Notes under the pieces: model-generated | The model's input: only the letters and a program-made list of their open reading frames with translations | Database searches by the model: none | Told to the model about the DNA's origin: nothing | NCBI GenBank assembly: GCA_031259605.1 | Contig: JAIRLE010000121.1 | Coordinates: 1 to 25,768 of the forward strand | Source: Zoogloeaceae bacterium | Lineage (GTDB): Bacteria; Pseudomonadota; Gammaproteobacteria; Burkholderiales; Rhodocyclaceae | DNA length: 25,768 nucleotides | Direction of reading: 5' to 3' | Made by a program: the position numbers and the translations under genes | Shown: one piece after another, positions 1 to 7,866 of the stretch | Layout of the letters: every line of letters begins with the position of its first letter | Position numbering within the stretch: position 1 is the stretch's first letter

Positions 1-237
1 GGGGTCGGTGCCGCTCGTATAGTCAATGGTAATGATGTTGCCGCTGGTGCTGGTGTAATCAAGGGGGGCGAGGGTATTGGATGCGCCGGAGAACGGCGAC
101 GGCGCGTTTTGCAGTGCGGGGCTTGACCCATCATAGGTGAAGCTATCCGCCGCCAGCGCGGGCGGTGCCAGCGCGCAGGAGAGGATAACCAGGCTGGCGA
201 TCAGGGCGCGGGAAAGAAGCGGTGTTCCAGAAGACAT
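1..237 (-). CDS. N-terminus of exported autotransporter-like protein (partial, runs off window)
   Basis: The reverse strand reads open from ATG at 237 to the window edge, giving 79 residues. The first 29-30 form a clear Sec signal peptide: a short N-region with Arg10, a hydrophobic core (ALIASLVILS) and a PPALA-A cleavage site. The mature part is rich in Ser, Thr, Asn, Gly and Asp and contains NIITIDYTSGTDP, the short beta-strand style typical of passenger regions of type V autotransporters. The beta-barrel would lie outside the window, so the family is inferred. No good Shine-Dalgarno sequence precedes the ATG. A run of ten C (coding strand) lies 37-47 nt upstream and may switch expression. 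Alternatives are another large secreted adhesin or a beta-helix protein. Confidence 0.6.
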   Translation of the reverse strand, partial: MSSGTPLLSRALIASLVILSCALAPPALAADSFTYDGSSPALQNAPSPFSGASNTLAPLDYTSTSGNIITIDYTSGTDP

Positions 238-274
238 TTTCAGCGCGCCCAGGGCGTGGCGCAAGCGCGTGTGC

Positions 275-284
275 GGGGGGGGGG
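275..284. repeat. Homopolymeric G(10)/C(10) tract upstream of autotransporter-like gene
   Basis: There are ten consecutive G on the + strand, which is C10 on the coding strand of the gene starting at 237. Tracts of this length are prone to slipped-strand mispairing. An upstream ATG at 316 (MRKLKWKQWL) is one nucleotide out of frame with the gene. Loss of one C would join the frames without a stop. Confidence 0.85.
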
Positions 285-493
285 ATAAGCCATTGTTTCC
301 ATTTCAGTTTTCGCATCCAGAAAATGATGGCCGACAGGACGGGGCGGCGGGAAACCCGGGGATGATGACTGAAACCGCATTGCCGAACACGGCGCGAAAA
401 AGTATGACACGAACTTGAGCGGCAGCCAAGGTCTTGCGTCGGCGCGGGTGCAATCAAAGTGGAGAAAGCCTGTGTGATTTCGTCAAAACAGAA

Positions 494-513
494 GACGGAG
501 GACGGAGGACGGA
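494..513. repeat. 7-bp tandem repeat (gacggag, almost three units)
   Basis: GACGGAG is present twice and then GACGGA, head to tail, in the gene-free stretch between the autotransporter-like gene and repeat copy A. It has no evident coding or regulatory role. The rest of 238-536 shows the poly-G tract but no supported gene. Confidence 0.7.
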
Positions 514-536
514 TCAGTTGCCGGGCGCATCAAGCC

Positions 537-606
537 CGCGGCCGGGGTCTCGACCTTCGCGCCTTTCTTGCGGGCGAGGTTTCAAACCGGAGTTGGTTTC
601 ACGATG
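537..606 (+). repeat. Hairpin-rich leader repeat, copy A (3' part only)
   Basis: This copy holds the last 70 nt of the 171-nt unit: half of the GGCCGGGG palindrome, the CTCGACCTTCGCGCC block, the GCCTTTCTTGCGGGC weak stem, the GGTTTCAAACC palindrome, and the tail GGAGTTGGTTTCACGATG. The 5' hairpins are missing. The terminal ATG (604-606) is in frame with the sulfatase-family gene, and GGAG sits 11 nt upstream of it. Confidence 0.85.
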
Positions 607-2673
607 AAAAAAAGTAGAATAGCGGCCTTTCCGAAGACAGGAACATTTTCCCGAAGGCAATACAAAATGAAGCGTATTTCTGGTTTTTTGTGGTTTGCAT
701 TGTTTTACCTTTCGCCCATGCTGGTGAACCTTGTCGTGACCACTGACTTTGCAGACGGACTGACCTTTCTTCTGGAAAACGGGCTGTTCCGTTTTTCCTT
801 GTTCATGCATACGCTGTTTTTCCTGATCTTGTCGTTTGTCTCACTGCTCCTGTGTTTTCTGGCGCTGCGCTGGGCTGCCGTCTGCATGACGCGCGCCCTG
901 CGTGTTCCGGAATCCAGAGGGATTTTCTGGGGCATGCTGTTTGGCGGCCTGGCGATTTTTTCCCTGAACGGCTTCTTTTTTCCGCTCTCTGCCTATGCCT
1001 TCATCGCGCCTGCCTATCTGGGCGCGGGATTGTTGCTCTTGCCGCTTGCCTATGCGGGGTTTCTGCTGTTTTCCCTGATGACGCTCTACAGAAGACGGGA
1101 ACTTGCGCATCCGCGTCTCGCGCTGATGGCGATGCTGGTTGTATGCGCGCTCAGTCTCGGCCTGTTCTGGCCGACGGATACGGAAGATGCCGCGTTGCCC
1201 TTCCTTGTCAGCGCTGGAACATCCGCCGAAGAAGCCGCCGCGCCGAACGCGATCCCGTCCGCCGACGCGCCGCCCAACATCATCATCTTGGACGTAGACG
1301 CGCTCTCGGCGGCCATGCTGGCGCGCGCCAGGGAAGCGGGCATCGTGCCGACACTGGATGCCCTGTTGCAAAAAAGTGTGCACTACTCGCGCGCCTATAC
1401 CCCGCTGGGGCGCACTTTCCCGGCCTGGGCATCCCTCTTGACCGGCGAAACGCCGCAGGAACATGGCGCGGTCTTCAATCTGCGGCAAATGGACAAGGTC
1501 AGGAAAGACCAATTGATCAGCCTGCAATTGCAGCAGCAAGGCTACGAGACCATCTGGGCTGCCGACGAAAGACGCTTCAATCACATGGATCAGCGTTTTG
1601 GCTTTGACGAGGTGGTCGGCCCCAGGGCGGGCGTCATGGATTTCATGGCGCGGCAACTCACCGATCATCCGCTGTTCAACGTGCTGTTGCAGACCCGTCT
1701 GGCGAAACATCTGTTGCCCTATGCCCATCTGAACGCCGCTTACGCTTCCAGCTATGACGCCAGGGGTTTTGTAAACGCCATTCTTGCGGCAAGCGCCACG
1801 GAAAAGCCGTTGTTCCTGGCAATTCATCTGAAATCTACGCGCTGGCCATGGGAGAGCCGTCACATTCGCGCCAGGGTGGAAGACGAGAACCCATGGGTCG
1901 CTGGCTACCTGAATGTCCTGCCGGTGGCGGATGGGCAGGTTCGCGGCATACTGGCGGGACTTGCGCGCCAGGGCGTGCTGCAAAATGCGCTGGTGATTTT
2001 GCTGTCGAATCACGGCGAAGGGTTGAACCAGGTGGAAAAGAAACTGGACAGCATGCCCAGAGCGCCCAACATGATGAGTGCCGGGCATGGCGCCGATCTG
2101 TTGAGCGATCACCAGAATCGCATTCTGCTGGCGACCTTGACGTTCAAGAACGGCAAAATCGTCCATGCGCCGGAAATCGTGGCGGAACAGGTTTCCCTGC
2201 TGGATGTCAAGGCGACGATCACGCGGTTTATCGGGCAGGGCGAGGCGCGCATGCAGGCGAATGAGCCTTGCCGCATCGTGGAGACGGGGTTGCGCTTCAA
2301 GGCGGCGGCGGGTCTGGCCAAGCCGGACAATCAGGAACTGCTGGCGGAAGTCGGCAACAAATACGATGTCAGCGCGGAAGGCTTGCCGCAATTGGTGGAG
2401 GGTGTTTTGCCGGATTTACTGGCGAGCAAGAATATCGGGGCGCGTTGCGCAAAACGCATCACCTATTACTCGACGGCCACCCGGCAGTATGTCGCGTTTG
2501 CGCTCGATGATGCGGGCTTGCCCGACAAGCCCATCATGCCGCCCAAGGAGGATGTGGAACGCATTCGGCAGTACGCCAAGGGTTATGGCACGGATTTGCC
2601 GCCCTGGGAGAACAAACCGATCCAGACGGGAGGCGTGTCGGAATTCGCTTTCTCGCACACCATTCAGCCGTAG
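604..2673 (+). CDS. Membrane-anchored sulfatase-family (alkaline phosphatase superfamily) hydrolase
   Basis: A protein of 689 residues with about five hydrophobic segments (roughly 26-46, 64-90, 107-127, 133-160, 172-190), followed by a predicted periplasmic hydrolase domain. Domain landmarks are PNIIILDVDAL with metal-type Asp230, GRTFPAWASLLTG around 269-281 where the nucleophile normally sits, SNHGEG (468-473) and GHGADLL (495-501). This layout is that of membrane sulfatases and phosphoethanolamine or phosphoglycerol transferases; the substrate cannot be read from sequence. The usual SDHGE motif has Asn469 in place of the metal-binding Asp. The start at 604 is the ATG that ends repeat copy A. 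A second in-frame ATG at 667 (MKRISGFLWF, with AAGG 9 nt upstream) would give a cleaner membrane N-terminus and is about equally likely. The next gene starts 16 nt after the stop, suggesting an operon. Confidence 0.8.
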   Translation: MKKSRIAAFPKTGTFSRRQYKMKRISGFLWFALFYLSPMLVNLVVTTDFADGLTFLLENGLFRFSLFMHTLFFLILSFVSLLLCFLALRWAAVCMTRALRVPESRGIFWGMLFGGLAIFSLNGFFFPLSAYAFIAPAYLGAGLLLLPLAYAGFLLFSLMTLYRRRELAHPRLALMAMLVVCALSLGLFWPTDTEDAALPFLVSAGTSAEEAAAPNAIPSADAPPNIIILDVDALSAAMLARAREAGIVPTLDALLQKSVHYSRAYTPLGRTFPAWASLLTGETPQEHGAVFNLRQMDKVRKDQLISLQLQQQGYETIWAADERRFNHMDQRFGFDEVVGPRAGVMDFMARQLTDHPLFNVLLQTRLAKHLLPYAHLNAAYASSYDARGFVNAILAASATEKPLFLAIHLKSTRWPWESRHIRARVEDENPWVAGYLNVLPVADGQVRGILAGLARQGVLQNALVILLSNHGEGLNQVEKKLDSMPRAPNMMSAGHGADLLSDHQNRILLATLTFKNGKIVHAPEIVAEQVSLLDVKATITRFIGQGEARMQANEPCRIVETGLRFKAAAGLAKPDNQELLAEVGNKYDVSAEGLPQLVEGVLPDLLASKNIGARCAKRITYYSTATRQYVAFALDDAGLPDKPIMPPKEDVERIRQYAKGYGTDLPPWENKPIQTGGVSEFAFSHTIQP

Positions 2674-2689
2674 TCTGCCCAGAAACGCG

Positions 2690-3874
2690 ATGAACGCCGA
2701 TTTCCTGCATCCGCCCGAGCGTCGCGGCAGTGATTCCAGCAAGTGGGGGAAATATGCCGGGCGAGATATTCTGCCCCTGTGGGTGGCGGACATGGATTTT
2801 GCCGCGCCGCCCGCTGTGCGCAGGGCGCTGGAAAAGCGGGTGGCGCATGGCGTCTTTGGCTATGGCGCGCCCGGATCGGCGCTGATCGACAGTACCCTCG
2901 CTTATCTGGAAAACACCTATGGCTGGCAGGTTCAGGCATCATGGCTGGTTTGGCTGCCGGGGCTGGTGACGGGCATCAATATTGCCGTGCGCAGTGCTTG
3001 CGCGGACGCGGGCGATGCGGCGGGCGTACTGACCGGCATTCCGGTCTATCCTCCTTTTCTTGCCGCGCCGAAGCATGGCGCGCAACCTTTGCGCGCCGCC
3101 GCGCTCGCGCAGGTCGACGGGCGCTGGACGATGGATTTCGCCGCGCTGGAAGCCGCCTGTCTTCCCGGCACGAAACTCTTGCTGCTCTGCCACCCGCACA
3201 ATCCGGTCGGGCGTTGCTGGAGCCGCGCGGAACTCATGCAGATTGCCGACTTCGCCGCGCGTCATGATTTGCTGGTCTGTTCCGACGAAATTCATTGCGA
3301 CCTGATTCTGGATGCGGACAAGCGCCACCTGCCTTTCGCCATGCTGGACGAAGCGGCGGCCGGGCGCAGCATTACCCTGATGGCACCCTCCAAGACCTTC
3401 AACATTCCCGGTCTGGGCTGCGCTTTTGCGGTTATTCCCGACACGGGGCTGCGCCAGCGCTTTTTGCGCGTCATGCAGGGCATCGTGCCGCACGTCAATG
3501 TATTGGCGCTGGCCGCCTGCGAAGCGGCATTCCGGGATTGCGCGCAATGGCGTCAGGAGCTGCTCTGCCTGTTGCGGCAGAATCGCGACCGGCTGGAAGC
3601 CGCGGTTGCCGCTTTGCCCGGGCTTTCCATGGCGCATGTCGAGGCGACCTATCTGGCCTGGATCGACGCCCGCGCGCTGGCCCATGGGTTATCCTTGCCA
3701 AAGGACATGTCCCCTGCGGCCTATTTTGAAACGCGCGGTCTGGGATTTTCCGATGGCGCGGATTTTGGCGCGCCCGGCTGGGTGCGCTGCAATTTTGGTT
3801 GTGCGCCCGAACTGTTGGAACGCGCGCTCATTCGTCTTCGCCATGCCGTTGAAACCCCTGTTGCTTCCGCTTGA
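2690..3874 (+). CDS. patB: MalY/PatB-family PLP-dependent C-S lyase (cystathionine beta-lyase type)
   Basis: A protein of 394 residues with fold-type I aminotransferase signatures: PLWVADMDF near the N-terminus (typical of MalY/PatB), HPHNPVGR (168-175), SDEIHCDL with Asp199, which contacts the PLP pyridine nitrogen, and APSKTFNIPGL with Lys235 as the Schiff-base lysine. Family members cleave cystathionine or related thioethers to homocysteine, pyruvate and ammonia, and some act as regulators. The length matches the family (about 390). The start at 2690 gives the expected N-terminus, and longer readings in this frame run through the sulfatase gene in another frame. The gene lies 16 nt after the sulfatase stop and its 3' end overlaps the next small gene by 32 nt. 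The role in sulfur amino acid metabolism is family knowledge. Confidence 0.9.
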   Translation: MNADFLHPPERRGSDSSKWGKYAGRDILPLWVADMDFAAPPAVRRALEKRVAHGVFGYGAPGSALIDSTLAYLENTYGWQVQASWLVWLPGLVTGINIAVRSACADAGDAAGVLTGIPVYPPFLAAPKHGAQPLRAAALAQVDGRWTMDFAALEAACLPGTKLLLLCHPHNPVGRCWSRAELMQIADFAARHDLLVCSDEIHCDLILDADKRHLPFAMLDEAAAGRSITLMAPSKTFNIPGLGCAFAVIPDTGLRQRFLRVMQGIVPHVNVLALAACEAAFRDCAQWRQELLCLLRQNRDRLEAAVAALPGLSMAHVEATYLAWIDARALAHGLSLPKDMSPAAYFETRGLGFSDGADFGAPGWVRCNFGCAPELLERALIRLRHAVETPVASA

Positions 3875-4187
3875 CTATACGCCCTACCACTTCGCGCTGC
3901 TTGGCCAGTTTCTGGCGATGAGCGGCTACGCGTTCGCGGTGATGTTCGCTTTCCAGCAATTTTTCGCCGCGCCCGCGTTCCGGCGTATCGCCTGGCTGGC
4001 GCTGGGCGCGGGATTGCTCGCTTTGTTGCGGCAAAGCTGGGCGAGGCTGGAATTTACCCTTGCCACCGGCATCTACGATCTCACCGCCGCCGTCTACGAG
4101 ATTCTGGCGGTTGGCTTCCTGCTGCTGGCGGTTGTTCGTTTTGCGACGGATGACGCGCCTGCGCCGCCCAGGAACCCGCCTCCGTGA
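3843..4187 (+). CDS. Small integral membrane protein, unknown function
   Basis: An open frame of 114 residues starting inside the end of the C-S lyase gene. It has three hydrophobic stretches: LLGQFLAMSGYAFAVMFAF, IAWLALGAGLLALL and ILAVGFLLLAVV. Polar and aromatic residues (DYTPYHF) precede the first, and a Pro-rich tail ends the protein. I do not recognise the family. The 32-nt overlap with the upstream gene fits translational coupling. The last ~107 nt overlap the 3' end of the convergent cyclo-ligase gene, so one of the two C-termini may be shorter than shown. The hydrophobic pattern argues for a real gene, but homology support is needed. Confidence 0.55.
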   Translation: MPLKPLLLPLDYTPYHFALLGQFLAMSGYAFAVMFAFQQFFAAPAFRRIAWLALGAGLLALLRQSWARLEFTLATGIYDLTAAVYEILAVGFLLLAVVRFATDDAPAPPRNPPP

Positions 4188-4719
4188 ATAACCAATCCAG
4201 CGGATAATCGTGTGTCTGCGGCGGGATACGCGCTACCCGCCCCAGCTCAAACCCCACGCCCAGGGTGAGCGGCGTGTATTGCAAGGCCGCCAGCGTACGA
4301 TCGAAAAAGCCGCCGCCATAGCCCAGGCGATAACCCGCCGCGTCAAAGACATTCAGCGGAATGACGAAAACGTCGGGCTGCAAAAGTTCCCCGGACAAGG
4401 GCGCGGGAATGCCGAAAGCGTCGGCGGCCAGTGGCGTCTGTAGCGTCCAGGCGCGAAAAACCAGCGGCGTCTGCGGCGCGATGGTCACGGGCAGGGCAAT
4501 GGTCGCGCCCGCTTCGCGCCAGACGCCAACGGCGGCGCGCACGTCCGGCTCGTTGTGAATCGGCCAGCAAAACGCGATGCGCTTGCCGGGCGGCCGCGGG
4601 AAAACCCGCAATAGATGCGCGACGATTTGCCGCGACCACGCCGCCGCCTGTTCCGGCGCACAGGCGCGGCGGGCGGCAAGGCGCGTTGCTCGCAGTGACT
4701 GGCGGCTATCCTGCGGCAT
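4081..4719 (-). CDS. ygfA: 5-formyltetrahydrofolate cyclo-ligase (methenyl-THF synthetase)
   Basis: This enzyme makes 5,10-methenyl-THF from 5-formyl-THF with ATP, returning stored folate to the C1 pool. The family hallmark GYGGGFFDR, an ATP/Mg-binding loop, is present, as are an Arg/Ala-rich helical N-terminus and the phrases IAFCWPIHNEPD and FVIPLNVFD. I chose ATG 4719 (MPQDSRQSLRATR) because it matches the usual start of the family and has GGAAA 9 nt upstream. ATGs at 4752 and 4767 are possible. The C-terminus carries about 30 extra residues, low-complexity and ending in RRRRR, that overlap the convergent small membrane gene. The gene is divergent from slt. metF at the far end of the window acts in the same pathway but is not linked to it. 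Confidence 0.88.
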   Translation of the reverse strand: MPQDSRQSLRATRLAARRACAPEQAAAWSRQIVAHLLRVFPRPPGKRIAFCWPIHNEPDVRAAVGVWREAGATIALPVTIAPQTPLVFRAWTLQTPLAADAFGIPAPLSGELLQPDVFVIPLNVFDAAGYRLGYGGGFFDRTLAALQYTPLTLGVGFELGRVARIPPQTHDYPLDWLFTEAGSWAAQARHPSQNEQPPAAGSQPPESRRRRR

Positions 4720-4804
4720 TTCGTCGGGTTTCCGGCCTTTTTCGTCTTTCATGCTATGCTGTTGCATCTTGTCGTTTGAACCCCATGTCTCCTGATTCTA
4801 ACCA

Positions 4805-6724
4805 ATGAAGTCTTTTTTCCGGGTTTTTGTTTGCGCGGCGCTTGCCGTCCTGTTGTCTCCCTTGGTCTGTGCGCAGGAAGAAGCGGGCGACCGTTTGTTT
4901 CTGGAAGCGCGCGAAGCCTTTCGCGTGGGCAATCGCCCGGCGCTGGAGGCGCTGATCGAGCCGCTTTCCGGGCATGTGCTCGCGCCATGGCTGGACTATT
5001 ATCGCTTGCGCCAGGGATTGGAAAAGCAGGATGAAGCCGCGGTACTGGCGTTCGTCGAGCGCGAAAACGGCAGTTATCTGGGTGAGCGGTTGCGTATCGA
5101 CTGGCTTGGCGTACTGGCGAAGCGAGCGGACTGGCGGCGTTTGCGCGCGCATTACCACAAGCTGATCGCGCCCGATCAGGACGCCCGCTGCCTGTTCCTC
5201 CAGGCGCGCATGGCGCAAAAGGAAGCCGCCGCGCAGTCTGAAGCCGAAGCCTTGTGGACGACGCTCCTGGATGTTCCCGAAGGTTGCCAGGGACTGTTCG
5301 CGCGCCTGGGCGTGGAAGTCAGCGACGATCTCTACTGGCAGCGGGCGCGTCTGCTGATGGAACGGGGCAGGATGGAGGCCGTCCGCAGGGTGTTGCAGTT
5401 TTTGCCGAATACGCAGCAGCCGGATAAAAAGCAGTTCGAGCAAATCAGCAAAAAACCCGCCCTCTGGCTGTCGCGGCTGAAAGCGGAGGATTTCGGGCGC
5501 GGGCGCAGTCAGCGCGAAATCGCGGCGCTGGTCATTGCCCGTCTGGCGCAAAGCGATCCGCTTGCCGCCCGGTCGCGTCTGGAAACCTGGCAAGCGCGCC
5601 TGGGGCCGCGGGCCGCCGCCTGGTGCTGGGGGCAAATCGCCTTGTCCGGCGCGCGCCGACACATGCCGGAGGCGCTGGCCTGGTTTTCCCGCAGCAGCCC
5701 GGATGTGCGTTCCAGGGATGTCGCCGAGTGGCATGTTCGCGCCGCCCTGCGCGCGAAGAACTGGTACGCCGTGCTGGCCGGCATCCGCGCCATGCCGCGG
5801 GAGTTGCAGGAGCAGCCTGTCTGGATTTACTGGCAGGCGCGCGCCCACAAGGAAGTCGGGCATTTCGCCCTTGCCTACGAACAGTTCCAGCCATTGCGCG
5901 GACAGGCGAATTTCTACGGCAACCTGGCGGACGAGGAACTGGGGCAGCCCATTCGCATCCCGCCGTCCGCCGAGCCGCCAAGCGAAGCCGAGATGCGCGC
6001 CGCGCGCGCGCATCCGGGGCTGTTGCGCGCGCTGACCCTGTTGCGCCTGGATTTGCGCACCGAGGGCGTGCGCGAATGGAACTGGGCCATCCGCGACATG
6101 GAGGATCGTCAACTGCTGGCCGCCGCGCATTTCGCCTACGAACGTCAGTTCTATGATCGCGCCATCAGCGCCGCCGAGCGAACCCGCGAACAGCATGATT
6201 ATTCGCTGCGTTTTCTTGCGCCTTTCGCCCGCGAGGTGCGTTCCGCCGCACGGGAGCAGTCTCTGGATGACGCTTGGGTTTACGGTCTGATGCGTCAGGA
6301 AAGCCGTTTCATCCTCCAGGCCAAATCCTCGTCCGGCGCTTCCGGCCTGATGCAGTTGATGCCCGCCACCGCCAAGTGGGTGGCCCGGCAAATCGGCATG
6401 AAGGACTACGACCGCAAACGGGTAAACGATACCGAAGTCAATCTGCTTCTGGGTACCGCCTACATGCGCATGGTGCTGGAAAGCCTGCACCAGCATCCGG
6501 TGCTGGCCTCCGCCGCCTATAACGCCGGCCCCGGTCGCGCCCGCGCCTGGAGCGCGGACAAGCCGCTGGAAGGCGCCATCTACACCGAGACCATCCCGTT
6601 CAACGAAACGCGCGATTACGTGAAGAAGGTCATGAGCAACGCGGTCTACTATTCCATCCTGTTTACCGGCAAATCCGCTTCCCTGCGCGAACGTCTGGGC
6701 GAAGTGCCCGCGCGCGGCGGCTGA
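4805..6724 (+). CDS. slt: Soluble lytic murein transglycosylase (Slt70 type)
   Basis: A periplasmic enzyme that cleaves the MurNAc-GlcNAc bond of peptidoglycan with 1,6-anhydro product formation. The 639-residue protein starts with a signal peptide (MKSFFRVFVCAALAVLLSPL, cut near VCAQ). A long all-helical region rich in Arg, Ala and Leu matches the Slt superhelix up to about residue 485, and the catalytic domain follows. It shows LMRQESRF with catalytic Glu499, SGASGLMQLMPATA and YNAGPGRARAW, the classic family 1 motifs. Its length is close to E. coli Slt (about 645). ATG 4805 opens a proper signal peptide. The gene is divergent from the cyclo-ligase and ends 3 nt from the end of convergent gloA. 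Confidence 0.95.
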   Translation: MKSFFRVFVCAALAVLLSPLVCAQEEAGDRLFLEAREAFRVGNRPALEALIEPLSGHVLAPWLDYYRLRQGLEKQDEAAVLAFVERENGSYLGERLRIDWLGVLAKRADWRRLRAHYHKLIAPDQDARCLFLQARMAQKEAAAQSEAEALWTTLLDVPEGCQGLFARLGVEVSDDLYWQRARLLMERGRMEAVRRVLQFLPNTQQPDKKQFEQISKKPALWLSRLKAEDFGRGRSQREIAALVIARLAQSDPLAARSRLETWQARLGPRAAAWCWGQIALSGARRHMPEALAWFSRSSPDVRSRDVAEWHVRAALRAKNWYAVLAGIRAMPRELQEQPVWIYWQARAHKEVGHFALAYEQFQPLRGQANFYGNLADEELGQPIRIPPSAEPPSEAEMRAARAHPGLLRALTLLRLDLRTEGVREWNWAIRDMEDRQLLAAAHFAYERQFYDRAISAAERTREQHDYSLRFLAPFAREVRSAAREQSLDDAWVYGLMRQESRFILQAKSSSGASGLMQLMPATAKWVARQIGMKDYDRKRVNDTEVNLLLGTAYMRMVLESLHQHPVLASAAYNAGPGRARAWSADKPLEGAIYTETIPFNETRDYVKKVMSNAVYYSILFTGKSASLRERLGEVPARGG

Positions 6725-6727
6725 AAT

Positions 6728-7117
6728 CTATCGCGCCGCCTGGATCAGTTCGATTGCATAGCCGTCCGGGTCTTCGATGAAGGCGATGACGATGGAAGCG
6801 TCGAAGGCCATGGGCGCGGCCTCGAAGAGGATCTTGCCGCCTTTGGCGCGAATGGCGGCGCAGGCTTCTTTCGCGTCTTCCACTTCGATGGCGATATGTC
6901 CGAAAGCCGTGCCGTGTTCGTAGTGCGCCTTGCCCCAGTTGTACGTCAATTCGATGGCCGCGCTTGCGGATTCCGGGCCATAGCCGACAAAAGCCAGGGT
7001 GAAGCAGCCATCGGGATAATCCTGACGGCGCAGGAGGGTCATGCCGAGGACTTCGGTGTAAAAGGCGATGGAACGATCCAGATCGCCGACGCGGATCATG
7101 GTATGCAGAATGCGCAT
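6728..7117 (-). CDS. gloA: Lactoylglutathione lyase (glyoxalase I)
   Basis: It isomerises the hemithioacetal of methylglyoxal and glutathione to S-lactoylglutathione in the cytosol. The 129 residues form two VOC/glyoxalase modules. Metal ligands fall where expected: His5 (RILHTMIRV), Glu56 (AIELTYNW), His74 (GHIAIEV) and Glu123 (GYAIELIQ). The loop before the last ligand reads AAPMAFDASIVIAF and lacks the GPMKGG-like glycines common in the family, a mild variation. The start has a strong AGGGAG 7 nt upstream. It is the last gene of a right-to-left cluster and ends 3 nt from the convergent slt stop. Confidence 0.95.
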   Translation of the reverse strand: MRILHTMIRVGDLDRSIAFYTEVLGMTLLRRQDYPDGCFTLAFVGYGPESASAAIELTYNWGKAHYEHGTAFGHIAIEVEDAKEACAAIRAKGGKILFEAAPMAFDASIVIAFIEDPDGYAIELIQAAR

Positions 7118-7137
7118 GACGTGTCTCCCTACAAGGT

Positions 7138-7866
7138 TCAGTTCAGTTGCGGAAGCTGGCGCGCCAGAAGGCGGATTTCGCGGCGCGCGGCGCGCCAGCC
7201 GGGATAAAGCAGGGCAACGATCGCCCAGAAACGCGGACTGTGGTTCATTTCCTTGAGATGGGCGATCTCATGCGCCGCCACATAGTCGATGAGTTTGGGG
7301 TCGAACTGCATCAATCGCCAGGAAAGGCGGATTTCACCTTTGGCGTTGCAGCTTCCCCAACGGCTTTTGGCGGAAGAAAGGATGAGGGGCGGCGCGGGAA
7401 TGCCCAGGCGTCCGGCGTAATGGGCAAGACGCTGGATGAACAAAGGCCGCGCCTGCGCCTTGCTCCAGCGGAGGAAGGCGGCAGACAGGTCGGTTTCCTC
7501 CGCGCGGGCGGCCAGATCCAACTGCCTGTCATGGCATTGGCTGACGCGGCCGGAAGCGCGGCGCAGGATGTGCGGTTGCCCCAGCCACAGGCATTCGCTG
7601 CCCGCCTCCAGCGCAAGCGGAGCGCGGGCGCGCCAGAACGCGAGCTTTTCCCGCACCCAGCCGCCTTGCTGGCGCAGCAGGGTTTCGATGTAGGCAAGGC
7701 TGGCGGCGGGCGGCGCGCCAACGCGCAAACCCTGCCGATCGACGGAAAGCCCGATGCTGCGGCGCGAACTGCGGACGAGACGGTAATCCACGATTTCGCC
7801 CTGGATTTCGATTTGGCGCTGCTCTGCCGACGAGGGGCGCGCGGAACGTTCAAGGGGAACCGTCAT
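7138..7866 (-). CDS. YgjP-like M48-family metallopeptidase (DUF45/WLM-like)
   Basis: A protein of 242 residues. The zinc motif HEIAHLKEMNH gives ligands His199, His203 and His209 with catalytic Glu200. Upstream is the family hallmark SRWGSC (168-173), and the N-terminal half has the usual RSSRRSIGLSVDRQGLRV strand pattern. Members of this family are predicted cytosolic zinc peptidases; the physiological substrate is not known to me. The start at 7866 (MTVPLERSARPSS) overlaps the end of plsC by 17 nt, which suggests coupling. A longer in-frame start at 7926 would sit inside plsC and is less likely. It is the usual neighbour of plsC, gmhB and gloA in betaproteobacteria. Confidence 0.85.
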   Translation of the reverse strand: MTVPLERSARPSSAEQRQIEIQGEIVDYRLVRSSRRSIGLSVDRQGLRVGAPPAASLAYIETLLRQQGGWVREKLAFWRARAPLALEAGSECLWLGQPHILRRASGRVSQCHDRQLDLAARAEETDLSAAFLRWSKAQARPLFIQRLAHYAGRLGIPAPPLILSSAKSRWGSCNAKGEIRLSWRLMQFDPKLIDYVAAHEIAHLKEMNHSPRFWAIVALLYPGWRAARREIRLLARQLPQLN

